Below, piece by piece: positions 19,136-27,233 of a DNA stretch of 64,000 nucleotides. The DNA lies in assembly GCF_001586275.1 (NCBI RefSeq), contig NZ_CP014545.1:1204501-1268500 (forward strand). Reading direction: 5' to 3'. Within the stretch, counting starts at the first letter, position 1. The number at the start of each line of letters is the position of its first letter. Under the pieces are notes generated by a model. That model was not told the DNA's origin. It saw only the letters and a list, made by a program, of their open reading frames with translations, and made no database searches. The position numbers and the translations under genes are program-made. This DNA comes from Sphingorhabdus sp. M41. GTDB taxonomy: Bacteria; Pseudomonadota; Alphaproteobacteria; Sphingomonadales; Sphingomonadaceae.

Positions 19136-19153
19136 GCTCCTATACAAATATAG

Positions 19154-19183
19154 AAAAAGGCGGGATCCGATCCCGCCTTTTTT
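19154..19183 (+). terminator. Intrinsic terminator
   Basis: GGCGGGA (from 19159) and TCCCGCC (to 19177) form a perfect stem, with an A-run before and six T after it. It ends the small exported-protein gene. The A/T flanks make it potentially bidirectional for the anti-sigma gene whose stop is at 19217. Confidence 0.9.
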
Positions 19184-19216
19184 GTGTCTGCCATTTATCT
19201 GGAGTAGTCGGCGAGG

Positions 19217-19942
19217 TCATTTCCAGCCTGATTCCAATAGCTTGCGTTCGGTTTCAGCATCCGCCGGCGCATCCGCCATCATGTCTGCAGCGATCGCATT
19301 GACCGTACTGCTCGACGCCTGACGATAGTCGCTCTCGTTACCTCCCGGCAAGGTGCTGACCATCTTCCATTGCTGTCCTTCGCGGCAGCCGATCCCGGAC
19401 ACTGCTTCGCCGGTGAAGCTTCGACAGATGTTGCCGGTCCTTGAGCGGAAAGTCAGGCCAATGCGATAATCGCTGTCATCAGGCTGCGCAGAGGCAAGCT
19501 GTTTCTCCAGGGCATTCTCAAGCGGACCACTGGCGACAAGCGCGCCGCCATCCTGCGCAAAGGGGGAGTCAGAGCCGTCCGCCAGGCCGAATTGACCGAC
19601 TACGATACCCAAGACAAGTGTGGCCGCCATTGCGCCCCATTGAGCGACGCCCATGCTACGGCGCTGTTGCCTGGCATGTTCCTTATCCGCTTTGCGCGCT
19701 GTGAAACTGCTATCGACGTTGGACGCAGCAGGGGAGGTCAACATCGCGCTCAAGCGATCCGGGACCGCTTCTTCTGCCACTGGCGCATAAAAAGCCGCCA
19801 ATTTATCGCGCAACGCACGTGCTTTTCTAACCCGTTCGGCCAAAGCTGCATCCGTCACCATTGCCTTCTCGATACGCTTGACCGTCACCGCATCGCATTC
19901 ACCATCGACATAAGCCATGATTGTTGCTTCATCAAAGGTCAT
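19217..19942 (-). CDS. Anti-sigma factor (membrane-anchored)
   Basis: A 241-aa protein encoded directly after the ECF sigma gene with a 4-bp overlap (ATGA). The N-terminal cytosolic part (about 1-75, FDEATIMAYVDGECDAVTV) has the short helical anti-sigma layout of a zinc-less 'YVDGE' domain. One membrane span follows (about 100-120, AQWGAMAATLVLGIVVGQFG). The periplasmic domain carries the segment YRIGLTFRSRTGNICRSF and a second Cys in SGIGCREG. The two periplasmic Cys could form a disulfide and be a sensing element (inference). Confidence 0.85.
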   Translation of the reverse strand: MTFDEATIMAYVDGECDAVTVKRIEKAMVTDAALAERVRKARALRDKLAAFYAPVAEEAVPDRLSAMLTSPAASNVDSSFTARKADKEHARQQRRSMGVAQWGAMAATLVLGIVVGQFGLADGSDSPFAQDGGALVASGPLENALEKQLASAQPDDSDYRIGLTFRSRTGNICRSFTGEAVSGIGCREGQQWKMVSTLPGGNESDYRQASSSTVNAIAADMMADAPADAETERKLLESGWK

Positions 19943-20427
19943 GCCGCTTCTCCGAGTTCGCGTTGCAGGGCTTCGCGCCCGCGCACCAGACGGGAGGTTA
20001 ATGTTCCGATCGGAATGTCCAGCAGGGCGGCGGCTTCCTTATAGGCAAAGCCCTCGACCAGAACGAGCGATATCGCTTCGCGCTGTTCGAGCGGCAGGCG
20101 ATCCATCGCCCGGTCGACATCATTGAGCTCCATCCGGCTTTCCATACGCTGATGATCGTCACCCGCGACATTCTCCATCGCTTCATCATCATTGGCTACA
20201 TGTTCGCGGCGGCCAGCCGCGCGGACCGTATCGATCCAAATATTACGGGTAATTCTGTACATCCAGCTATCCAGTCTTGTTCCAGTCTGCCACTGATCGC
20301 GCTTGTTCAGGGCACGCTCCAGGGCCATCTGACACAGGTCATCCGCGTCACTGATATCGCGCGTCAGGCTGCGGGCAAAGCGCCGCAATCGCGGGAGTAA
20401 CTCCAGCAGATCCTGTTCAAAGGCCAT
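19939..20427 (-). CDS. ECF-type RNA polymerase sigma factor
   Basis: A 162-aa sigma70-family protein with region 2 (LRRFARSLTRDISDADDLCQ, then WMYRITRNIWID) and region 4 with helix-turn-helix (LPLEQREAISLVLVEGFAYK, EAAALLDIPIGTLTSRLVRGR). It forms an operon with its anti-sigma factor. An exported protease gene is divergent from it and may share the control region 20428-20556. I could not identify its promoter motif with confidence. Confidence 0.93.
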   Translation of the reverse strand: MAFEQDLLELLPRLRRFARSLTRDISDADDLCQMALERALNKRDQWQTGTRLDSWMYRITRNIWIDTVRAAGRREHVANDDEAMENVAGDDHQRMESRMELNDVDRAMDRLPLEQREAISLVLVEGFAYKEAAALLDIPIGTLTSRLVRGREALQRELGEAA

Positions 20428-20556
20428 TCAGCGCGGATATCCTTTATTCATTGTCTATGGATGAAACGACGGACCTGGATCGTTTAATCCATGAATGCGA
20501 AAAAAAGCAATCAACTTGGGATTGCCAACCCGGGTCGGGTGCACAAGGAGGCAGAG

Positions 20557-21870
20557 ATGAAAACCACAATCAAACGGGTCGCTGCCGCATTGCTGCTGCT
20601 GGTGCCCGCTGCCGCTTCACCCCAGCTTGCACTGCCGACAGTCGGTCCGGGCTTACCGCTACCCAATCATTCGCTGGGCGACATAGCAGAGCCTTTGATC
20701 GATCCGGTGAGCGGCGTGCTTGACGCCGGCGTTCTGGATCGTTTGAGCAATTCCGAGCTCAGGAGATTATTGAACCGGCTGAGGCTTGATCGCCTGAACC
20801 AGTTCGTACGGCAAAACCGCGACTATGTAGAGCGGGATCGCAGCGGTGATCCGGCTGTTCGCGGTGTGCTGATTGCAACGGGCATATCGGCGGCGTCTCT
20901 CGAGCGGGTACAGAAAGAGGGCTTTCGAATATTGGAGCGATCCGAAATCGAAGGCCTGGATCTCAGCTATGTAAAAATCGCAACGCGACCCGGCAAACAG
21001 CTGGATAAGGAACAGAAACAGCTGCAAAAGCTTGTCGGTGAAGCAGAGATCAGCGCCGATAATATCTATTTCACCAGTAATGTCACACCAATTTCGGCCA
21101 ATGCAACAGTTCTGGCCGGTAGTCTGCTGGCCAGTGGCAATGCAAGCTCCGGTGCTATGGGCTTGATTGATGGCGGCGTTGCCCGCCACAGCGCAATCAC
21201 CATGGCGGTTGAACAACGCGGCTTTGCCAAGGGCGCGCCGATTGCGAGCAGTCACGGAACCGCGATAGCATCGCTTATATCCGGCAGCCTGAAATCCGGT
21301 TCTCGCGGCCTGCTGGCGGCTGATATATATGGCAGCGATCCGGCGGGTGGCAACGCAACTGCCATTGCCAAAGCTCTGGGCTGGATGGCGCAACGCAATG
21401 CGCCGGTTGTTGCCATCAGTCTGGTCGGCCCGGACAACGGTCTGCTGGGTCGCGCCGTTAGGGCCGCACAGAAAAAGGGAATATTGGTCGTGGCCGCCGT
21501 GGGCAATGATGGTCCAGCCGCGCCTCCGCGCTATCCGGCTAGCTATAAAGGGGTAATCGGTGTCACCGGGGTCGATCAGCGCGAAAGGGCGCTGCCCGAA
21601 GCAGGAATTGCCACACCGGTGGACTTCGCTGCGCCGGGGGCCGGGATAAAAGGCGCATCACCCGATGGAAAACTCGTGGCGCTGCGCGGCACCTCTTTTG
21701 CGGCGCCTCTCGTTGCAGCGCGTCTGATGGCTCATTACCCGGCTGCAAATATCAACAGAATAGAATCAGCGGTTAACGGGTTGATCCGTGAAGCCAAGGA
21801 TCTCGGCAAAAAAGGCGCCGACAAGATATATGGCAATGGTCTGATCTGCGGAAACTGCGGTCTTCGCTGA
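20557..21870 (+). CDS. Exported subtilisin-like (S8) serine protease
   Basis: A 437-aa protein with a signal peptide (MKTTIKRVAAALLLLVPAAA). An N-terminal region of about 175 residues, possibly a propeptide, is followed by a peptidase S8 domain with the full catalytic set: D205 (GLIDGG), H233 (SSHGTAIAS), N317 (AVGNDGP) and S380 (RGTSFAAP). The C terminus has two Cys (ICGNCGLR). ATG 20557 has SD AAGGAGG at 20545-20551; an upstream in-frame start at 20491 would bury the signal peptide. It is divergent from the sigma/anti-sigma operon. A role in envelope proteolysis or in activating that sigma pathway is possible (inference). Confidence 0.9.
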   Translation: MKTTIKRVAAALLLLVPAAASPQLALPTVGPGLPLPNHSLGDIAEPLIDPVSGVLDAGVLDRLSNSELRRLLNRLRLDRLNQFVRQNRDYVERDRSGDPAVRGVLIATGISAASLERVQKEGFRILERSEIEGLDLSYVKIATRPGKQLDKEQKQLQKLVGEAEISADNIYFTSNVTPISANATVLAGSLLASGNASSGAMGLIDGGVARHSAITMAVEQRGFAKGAPIASSHGTAIASLISGSLKSGSRGLLAADIYGSDPAGGNATAIAKALGWMAQRNAPVVAISLVGPDNGLLGRAVRAAQKKGILVVAAVGNDGPAAPPRYPASYKGVIGVTGVDQRERALPEAGIATPVDFAAPGAGIKGASPDGKLVALRGTSFAAPLVAARLMAHYPAANINRIESAVNGLIREAKDLGKKGADKIYGNGLICGNCGLR

Positions 21871-21968
21871 TTTTTCAAATTTATTTGCGACATATGGATT
21901 AAAAATCAAAGCGGCATCGTTCTCCATACAGACGACGAAAAGATCATCGTCCTGCAAGGAGAAAGACC

Positions 21969-22817
21969 ATGAAAAAACTTATTTTCAGCACAATGACCAT
22001 CGCATTGATTACCGCTGCACCGGCGTCGGCACAATTGCTCGGCGGTAGCGGCGGCCTTGGTGGCGGACTGGGCGGCTCGCTCGGTAGCACACTGGGTTCC
22101 GACACGATTGGCCGCACGACCGGTTCGATCAGTGGCAATGGTGGCGTGACGAATTCCACGCGCATCGATCGCAATATTGATACGCGGTCGGGCACCATAG
22201 CCGCTGATTCCGAGAGCAGTTCGAATGCAAATGGTTCGCTGCTCGGTTCTACCGAATTACCCAACAATACCATTATCGGCTCCGCTGATGGTTCCGCTTC
22301 GAGCTCGTCAAACGGCGATGCCAGCGCAAGCCTGATTGGGACCGATGCTATTCGCTCGACCACCGGTCAGGTCGTCGGAACCGCTCGCAACACCGCCGGT
22401 AGCTTAAGATCAACTGCTGGCGGCGCTGCAGCGAACGTCGCTAATCGAGCATCAGGTGCCGGCTCCGTTGCGGGAAGCCTGGCTGGCAGTGGAAGCGGTA
22501 TGGCAATGGGTAATCTTGGCCAACTGGCCGCTTCCGGAAGCTCAGCCGCAAATGCCGGGGGAATGTTTGCCGTAGCACCCGGCATGCCCATCGAAGACCC
22601 CAAGGGCCGTGTTATCGGCTATGTTCAATCGGTGAAACAGTCGGGCGCCGGCGTCGTGCAATCGGTGATGGTTGAAAGCGGCAATCGCACGGCAGAATTG
22701 CCCGCGGCCAATTTTGCGGGGTCAGGCGATGTTCTGGTCACGGGGATGAGCAAAGGTGAATTGAAAAAAGCGTCTAAAGCGCAGGCTCAGCCAACGGATC
22801 GTGAATCCAGCCAATAA
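21969..22817 (+). CDS. Gly/Ser-rich exported protein with PRC-barrel-like C terminus
   Basis: A 282-aa protein with a signal peptide cleaved after ASAQ (residue 22). Residues about 23-190 are low-complexity Gly/Ser/Ala/Asn-rich, with repeated short GGLGG, GS and TTG units. The C-terminal part (about 200-270) has DPKGRVIGYVQSVKQ, VQSVMVESGNR, ELPAANF and VLVTGMSKGEL, which follows the pattern of PRC-barrel-like domains in alphaproteobacterial exported proteins. SD AAGGAG is present. It is 98 bp downstream of the S8 protease gene on the same strand. Function unknown; a surface or matrix structural role is plausible. Confidence 0.7.
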   Translation: MKKLIFSTMTIALITAAPASAQLLGGSGGLGGGLGGSLGSTLGSDTIGRTTGSISGNGGVTNSTRIDRNIDTRSGTIAADSESSSNANGSLLGSTELPNNTIIGSADGSASSSSNGDASASLIGTDAIRSTTGQVVGTARNTAGSLRSTAGGAAANVANRASGAGSVAGSLAGSGSGMAMGNLGQLAASGSSAANAGGMFAVAPGMPIEDPKGRVIGYVQSVKQSGAGVVQSVMVESGNRTAELPAANFAGSGDVLVTGMSKGELKKASKAQAQPTDRESSQ

Positions 22818-22887
22818 GCAGGTCGTCGAGATGGTTTCGATGATCTAGTTGCGTGCCCCCCCCGATCATCGTGCCATTTTGCACAGG

Positions 22888-22920
22888 AAGCGCGCTGGAT
22901 CCATTTCCAGCGCGCTTTTT
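22888..22920 (+). terminator. Intrinsic terminator
   Basis: AAGCGCGCTGGA (22888-22899) and TCCAGCGCGCTT (22906-22917) form a perfect 12-bp stem followed by a T-rich tract. It ends the protease/Gly-Ser-rich unit. Confidence 0.92.
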
Positions 22921-23183
22921 CGCTTTTCCGAGCTATGCCAGCACAGTCTCTGCCGAAGAAAACTGCATCGGCTAGCAAGCCGGGCCGGGCGAGACAGGCA
23001 ATGGCTTCACCGACCGGCCTTGCTTCCACCATGACCGACCTGAAAATCTTCATTCTTCTGTTAGAATTGAACCATAAAGGGACTTTCATCGCCAATCGCG
23101 CTGTAAATCGTCGCTTTCGCCAATAATAGCTGGGAAAGGCCTCTGTTTTTTGGCACGATGGGTATCGGGCAAAGGACATCTGG
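22921..23183. other. Leader region of the lipid operon
   Basis: Together with 22818-22887 this forms a 366-bp gap. Apart from the terminator I see no gene. The promoter of the lipid operon should lie here. SD AAAGGA (23171-23176) serves the first gene. I could not pick one convincing -35/-10 pair. Confidence 0.4.
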
Positions 23184-24845
23184 ATGACCAAGAAGAAAAT
23201 CGCTGCATATCAATCCCATTTGCAAGACGTCCTGGATGCTCCGGAAGGCGCGCATATCGCTGCTCTTTTCGATTTCGATGGTACCATCATCGCCGGTTAT
23301 TCGGCCACCGCGATGTTGTGGGAGAAAATCAAGCGGCGTGAAATGACCGCCGAAGAACTTGTCGAAACGATTAATGTCATGGCGCAATACAGCACCGGTA
23401 ATATGGGTTTCTCTGGTCTGATGACAGGCGCGGCGAAATTCATGAAGGGCGTCACCGAAGACAGCTATTTCGAATTTGGCGAAGAGCTCTACGAAAAACA
23501 TATCGCGCGGAAAGTCTATCCCGAAGCACGAGCGCTGATCGAGGCCCATCGCGCCAAGGGCCATACGATCGCCATCGTGTCCTCCGCGACGATCTACCAG
23601 ATCGAGCCTACCGCGCGCGATCTCGACATCGAGCATGTGCTTTGCTCGCAATATGAAGTCGAGAATGGCGAATTTACCGGCAACATTATCCGCCCCTTGT
23701 GCTTTGGCGAAGGCAAGGTGATCGCAGCCGAAGGCCTGGCTGCGGAATATGATCTGGATCTCGACAACAGCTATTTTTATTCCGACAGCTATGACGATAT
23801 CGAATTGCTGGAGCGAGTGGGCAAGCCGCGGCCGCTGAACCCTAATGCGAAATTGCGCGAAGCGGCGCGTGAACATGGTTGGCCGCTGGAAAAATATGAT
23901 AGCCGGGGACAGGGCAAGCCAGTGGATTATCTCCGGACGATCTACGCAACCGGATCTCTGATCGGTTCGGCGATTGCGTCGCTACCGATATGGGCGCTGA
24001 CCGGTTCGCAGCGTGAGGCGATGAATTTTTCGACCGGCCTGTTCGGCGATATTGCAACCGCGCTGACCGGCTGCGAGCTGGAAGTGACTGGGGAGGAAAA
24101 TCTGTGGACTTCGCGGCCCTGTATCTTTGTCTTCAACCATCAGAGCAAAGCCGACGTGATGATCCTCGCCAAGCTGATCCGCAAGGATATGGGCGGAGTG
24201 GCCAAGATAGAGGTTCGCGACACACCAGTGATCGGCAAGCTGATGGAATTGGCAGGCACGGTTTTCATTGATCGCGCCAATGCCGGGAGCGCGATCAAGG
24301 CGATGGCCCCGTTGATCGATGCCGTAAAAATTGACGGCAAGTCCATCGTCATTGCGCCGGAAGGCACGCGGACGCTTTCGCCGAAACTGGGTCCGTTCAA
24401 AAAGGGCGCTTTCCATATGGCGATCCAGGCGGGTGTGCCGATGGTGCCGATTGTCATTCACAATGCCGGCGATGTCGCCCCGAAAAATGAATTTCTGATG
24501 CGCCCGGCAAAGGTCAGGGTTGATGTTCTGCCAGCCGTGGACACTAGCAAATGGACGAGTCGTACGATGAACAAACATGTCGCAGAAGTGCGTGGCATGT
24601 TCCTCGAAGCTCTGGGGCAGGCGGAAGAAGAAGATGCACTTGAAGCGCTGGTCAACGAGGAACGAATAGCGGCGAAAAAACCGGTGTCCAAAAAGACGCC
24701 AGCGCGGAAGAAATCCGCCGCAAAAAAGGTGGATAGCAAAAAAATGCCGGCGAGAAAATCCGTTGCAAACAAGCCCGCAAGTCGATCTAGCTCAACAAAG
24801 AAATCTGCAACTGCAAAGCCGACAAAAATGCAAGCGGCGGAATAG
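23184..24845 (+). CDS. HAD-IB phosphatase / 1-acylglycerol-3-phosphate acyltransferase fusion
   Basis: A 553-aa two-domain enzyme. The N-terminal HAD-IB hydrolase has D30-F-D32-G-T, IVSSAT and YSDSYDD. The C-terminal PlsC-type acyltransferase has N318-H319-Q-S-K-A-D324 and PE393-G-T-R396. Expected chemistry: acylation of lysophosphatidate to phosphatidate, plus phosphate removal by the HAD part, perhaps giving diacylglycerol directly (inference). Similar fusions occur in Actinobacteria and some Proteobacteria near WS/DGAT genes. From about residue 500 there is a Lys/Ala/Pro/Ser-rich basic tail like histone H1. It is the first gene of a seven-gene operon. Confidence 0.92.
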   Translation: MTKKKIAAYQSHLQDVLDAPEGAHIAALFDFDGTIIAGYSATAMLWEKIKRREMTAEELVETINVMAQYSTGNMGFSGLMTGAAKFMKGVTEDSYFEFGEELYEKHIARKVYPEARALIEAHRAKGHTIAIVSSATIYQIEPTARDLDIEHVLCSQYEVENGEFTGNIIRPLCFGEGKVIAAEGLAAEYDLDLDNSYFYSDSYDDIELLERVGKPRPLNPNAKLREAAREHGWPLEKYDSRGQGKPVDYLRTIYATGSLIGSAIASLPIWALTGSQREAMNFSTGLFGDIATALTGCELEVTGEENLWTSRPCIFVFNHQSKADVMILAKLIRKDMGGVAKIEVRDTPVIGKLMELAGTVFIDRANAGSAIKAMAPLIDAVKIDGKSIVIAPEGTRTLSPKLGPFKKGAFHMAIQAGVPMVPIVIHNAGDVAPKNEFLMRPAKVRVDVLPAVDTSKWTSRTMNKHVAEVRGMFLEALGQAEEEDALEALVNEERIAAKKPVSKKTPARKKSAAKKVDSKKMPARKSVANKPASRSSSTKKSATAKPTKMQAAE

Positions 24846-24865
24846 CCTGAATTCAAGGAGCGGGG

Positions 24866-27208
24866 ATGGCGGAAGCAACACAGATAGCAATTTCCGGACC
24901 GCTGTTGGCGCAGGGCCCGAAGCTGTTTGTGATTGACGCGCGCAATGGTGTCGAGCGGCGTTATCTTCTCAATTGGCTCAAGAACGCGATGGGCGAAAGC
25001 GGGCATAGCGGGGAGCTGAACTGGGTCAGTCTGCCAATATCCGATGAACGCGCGAAACTGCGCCTTGGCCGTCTGGCGGAAAAACTGAAAGAAAATCCGG
25101 AAACATTGGTCGTACCGGTTCGTATTGCCTGGCGCATTCCCAATTTCGAAAAAAGCCGTGCGGTCAAGATGCGCCATGTCATTTTCGGGGATCCGCGGAA
25201 CCCGGGTAGCTTTCGCGCCCAGTCCATCCTGCTGCGCAACAAGCGCCGTGCCCAATGTTTGACTGGTCAACCCGCTACGATTGGTGAACTTGAGCAAAGC
25301 TTTGCCGAGCTTAGCAAGGACTATGATCAGACTGACAATACGGAATTTGCTGCCTTCGTGGTTCGACAGGCGGGGCTGGTACTGGATATCGCCGAACGCG
25401 GATTGCGTGGTCGCCGTTATAAAGTGCCTCGGCACGTAGCCGATGGCCTGCGCAGCGATGCGCGGTTCCGTGCCGCAATGACGCAGCTGTCCAGGGACAC
25501 GGGCCGAAGCGAAGTTGCGCTATACGAACAAGCTGCAAAATATATGAAGGAACTGATCGCCCGGCCCAGCCCCTTGTTCATTGACATGAAGGCAAAGCTC
25601 GACCGGTTCATGCTGTCGCAGGGCTATGACGACAAAGTGGTTTTCGATCGCAAGGAGCTGACCCGGTTGCGCAAGACGATGCGGGAGCATCCAACGCTGC
25701 TGCTGTTTACCCATAAAACCTATATTGACGGAGTGACCGCTACCGACTTGGCTTATCAGAATGACTTGCCGCTCATTCATTTGTTCGGCGGCATCAATCT
25801 GGATTTCTTCGGTCTGGGATTCATGCTGCGTCGTGCCGGTACCATTTTCATCCGCCGGAGTTTCGAGAATAATCCCGTCTACAAGCTCGTGTTGCGTTAT
25901 TACGTCAGCTATCTGCTTGAAAAGCGCTTCCCCATGACCTGGGCTTTCGAAGGGACACGGTCCCGTCTCGGCAAGCTGATGCCACCGCGCTATGGTCTGC
26001 TGAAATATGTTATGGACAGCGCACACAGCAACGATATCGAAGATGTACACATCATACCCGTTGTCACCAGTTTCGACCTGATCCGGGATGTTGAGGAATA
26101 TGCCAGTGAACAGACCGGGCGGATCAAGAAGCCGGAATCGCTGAGCTGGTTCATCGGTTATCTGCGCAGCCTTCGCGAACCGATGGGCAAAGTCTATGTC
26201 GATTTCGGCCAGCCAGTGATCGTCAAAAAGGCGCCCAATCCGAATGATCGTCTCGCCTTGTCCAAAATGGCCTTTGAAGTTGCCGTTCAAGCCAATCGGG
26301 CAACGCCGCTGACCCTGACTTCGCTGATGTGTCTCTGCCTGCTCGGCACCGCACCGCGCGCAATGACGGAAGACGAACTGAGGGCGGTGATCAATTTTCT
26401 GGTGGACTGGGCCCGGGAACGCGACATTCGCATGAGCGAAGATCTGACGGACGAGAATCTTGAGGGCGTGCAGCGCGTTATTGAGACGTTGGTGAATAAC
26501 GGGCTGCTCGTTCGCTATGACAAAGGATCAACGCTGGTTTATGCGATTGAACCGGATCAGCATCCGATTGCCAGCTATTATCGTAACACGATCATCCATC
26601 ATTTTCTCGACAAGGCGATCATCGAACTGTCGATCCTGAAGGCGCGGGAGGTGAGCGACCGAGATGCGGCCGAAGTCTTCTGGGAAGAGACCGACCGTCT
26701 TCGCGACCTGTTCAAGTTCGAGTTTTTCTATCCTGAAAAGCAGCAATATCGCGAAAATTTGAAAGCCGAATTGCAGCGGGCAGATCCGGACTGGAAGGTC
26801 AAGCTGGACGAAGGCGGCGTGAAACTCGCCAGTCTCACCAACCGCTTTCAACCGCTAATCGGCCATGCCGTGTTCCTGCCTTTCGTAGAAGCCTATACCA
26901 TTGTCCTGGACATCTTGTCGCGGCTGGAGCCCGGCAATGCGATCGACAAGAAAAGCTGTGTGGAAACGGCATTGAAAGAGGGACGGCAGGCCTATTTACT
27001 CCGCCGGATCACCAGCGAAGCCTCGATCGGGAAAATCCTGTTCGAAAATGGTTTCAGAATGGCTGCAGGCCTGGGCTTGACCGGAGAAACCACACCGGAA
27101 ACCATTGCAGAGCGAAAAGCATTGTTGCGAAAATTCAGAGCGCTGTCTCGACGGATGGAGAAATCCCGGCTCGAACTGCTTGCGCTAGCCGACAGAATAT
27201 TTGAATGA
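24866..27208 (+). CDS. plsB: Glycerol-3-phosphate 1-O-acyltransferase (PlsB family)
   Basis: Commits glycerol-3-phosphate to glycerolipid synthesis. The 780-aa length and long N-terminal helical region fit PlsB. The acyltransferase blocks are in order: block I H283-KTYI-D288, block II GTIFIRRSFENN, block III FE362-GTR-SRLGK, and block IV VHIIPVVTSFD. The C-terminal third is helical. SD AAGGAG is followed 20 bp after the previous stop by the ATG. Its product is the substrate of the PlsC domain encoded just upstream. Confidence 0.92.
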   Translation: MAEATQIAISGPLLAQGPKLFVIDARNGVERRYLLNWLKNAMGESGHSGELNWVSLPISDERAKLRLGRLAEKLKENPETLVVPVRIAWRIPNFEKSRAVKMRHVIFGDPRNPGSFRAQSILLRNKRRAQCLTGQPATIGELEQSFAELSKDYDQTDNTEFAAFVVRQAGLVLDIAERGLRGRRYKVPRHVADGLRSDARFRAAMTQLSRDTGRSEVALYEQAAKYMKELIARPSPLFIDMKAKLDRFMLSQGYDDKVVFDRKELTRLRKTMREHPTLLLFTHKTYIDGVTATDLAYQNDLPLIHLFGGINLDFFGLGFMLRRAGTIFIRRSFENNPVYKLVLRYYVSYLLEKRFPMTWAFEGTRSRLGKLMPPRYGLLKYVMDSAHSNDIEDVHIIPVVTSFDLIRDVEEYASEQTGRIKKPESLSWFIGYLRSLREPMGKVYVDFGQPVIVKKAPNPNDRLALSKMAFEVAVQANRATPLTLTSLMCLCLLGTAPRAMTEDELRAVINFLVDWARERDIRMSEDLTDENLEGVQRVIETLVNNGLLVRYDKGSTLVYAIEPDQHPIASYYRNTIIHHFLDKAIIELSILKAREVSDRDAAEVFWEETDRLRDLFKFEFFYPEKQQYRENLKAELQRADPDWKVKLDEGGVKLASLTNRFQPLIGHAVFLPFVEAYTIVLDILSRLEPGNAIDKKSCVETALKEGRQAYLLRRITSEASIGKILFENGFRMAAGLGLTGETTPETIAERKALLRKFRALSRRMEKSRLELLALADRIFE

Positions 27209-27233
27209 TCGCGCTGTCGAAAGGACATAATCG

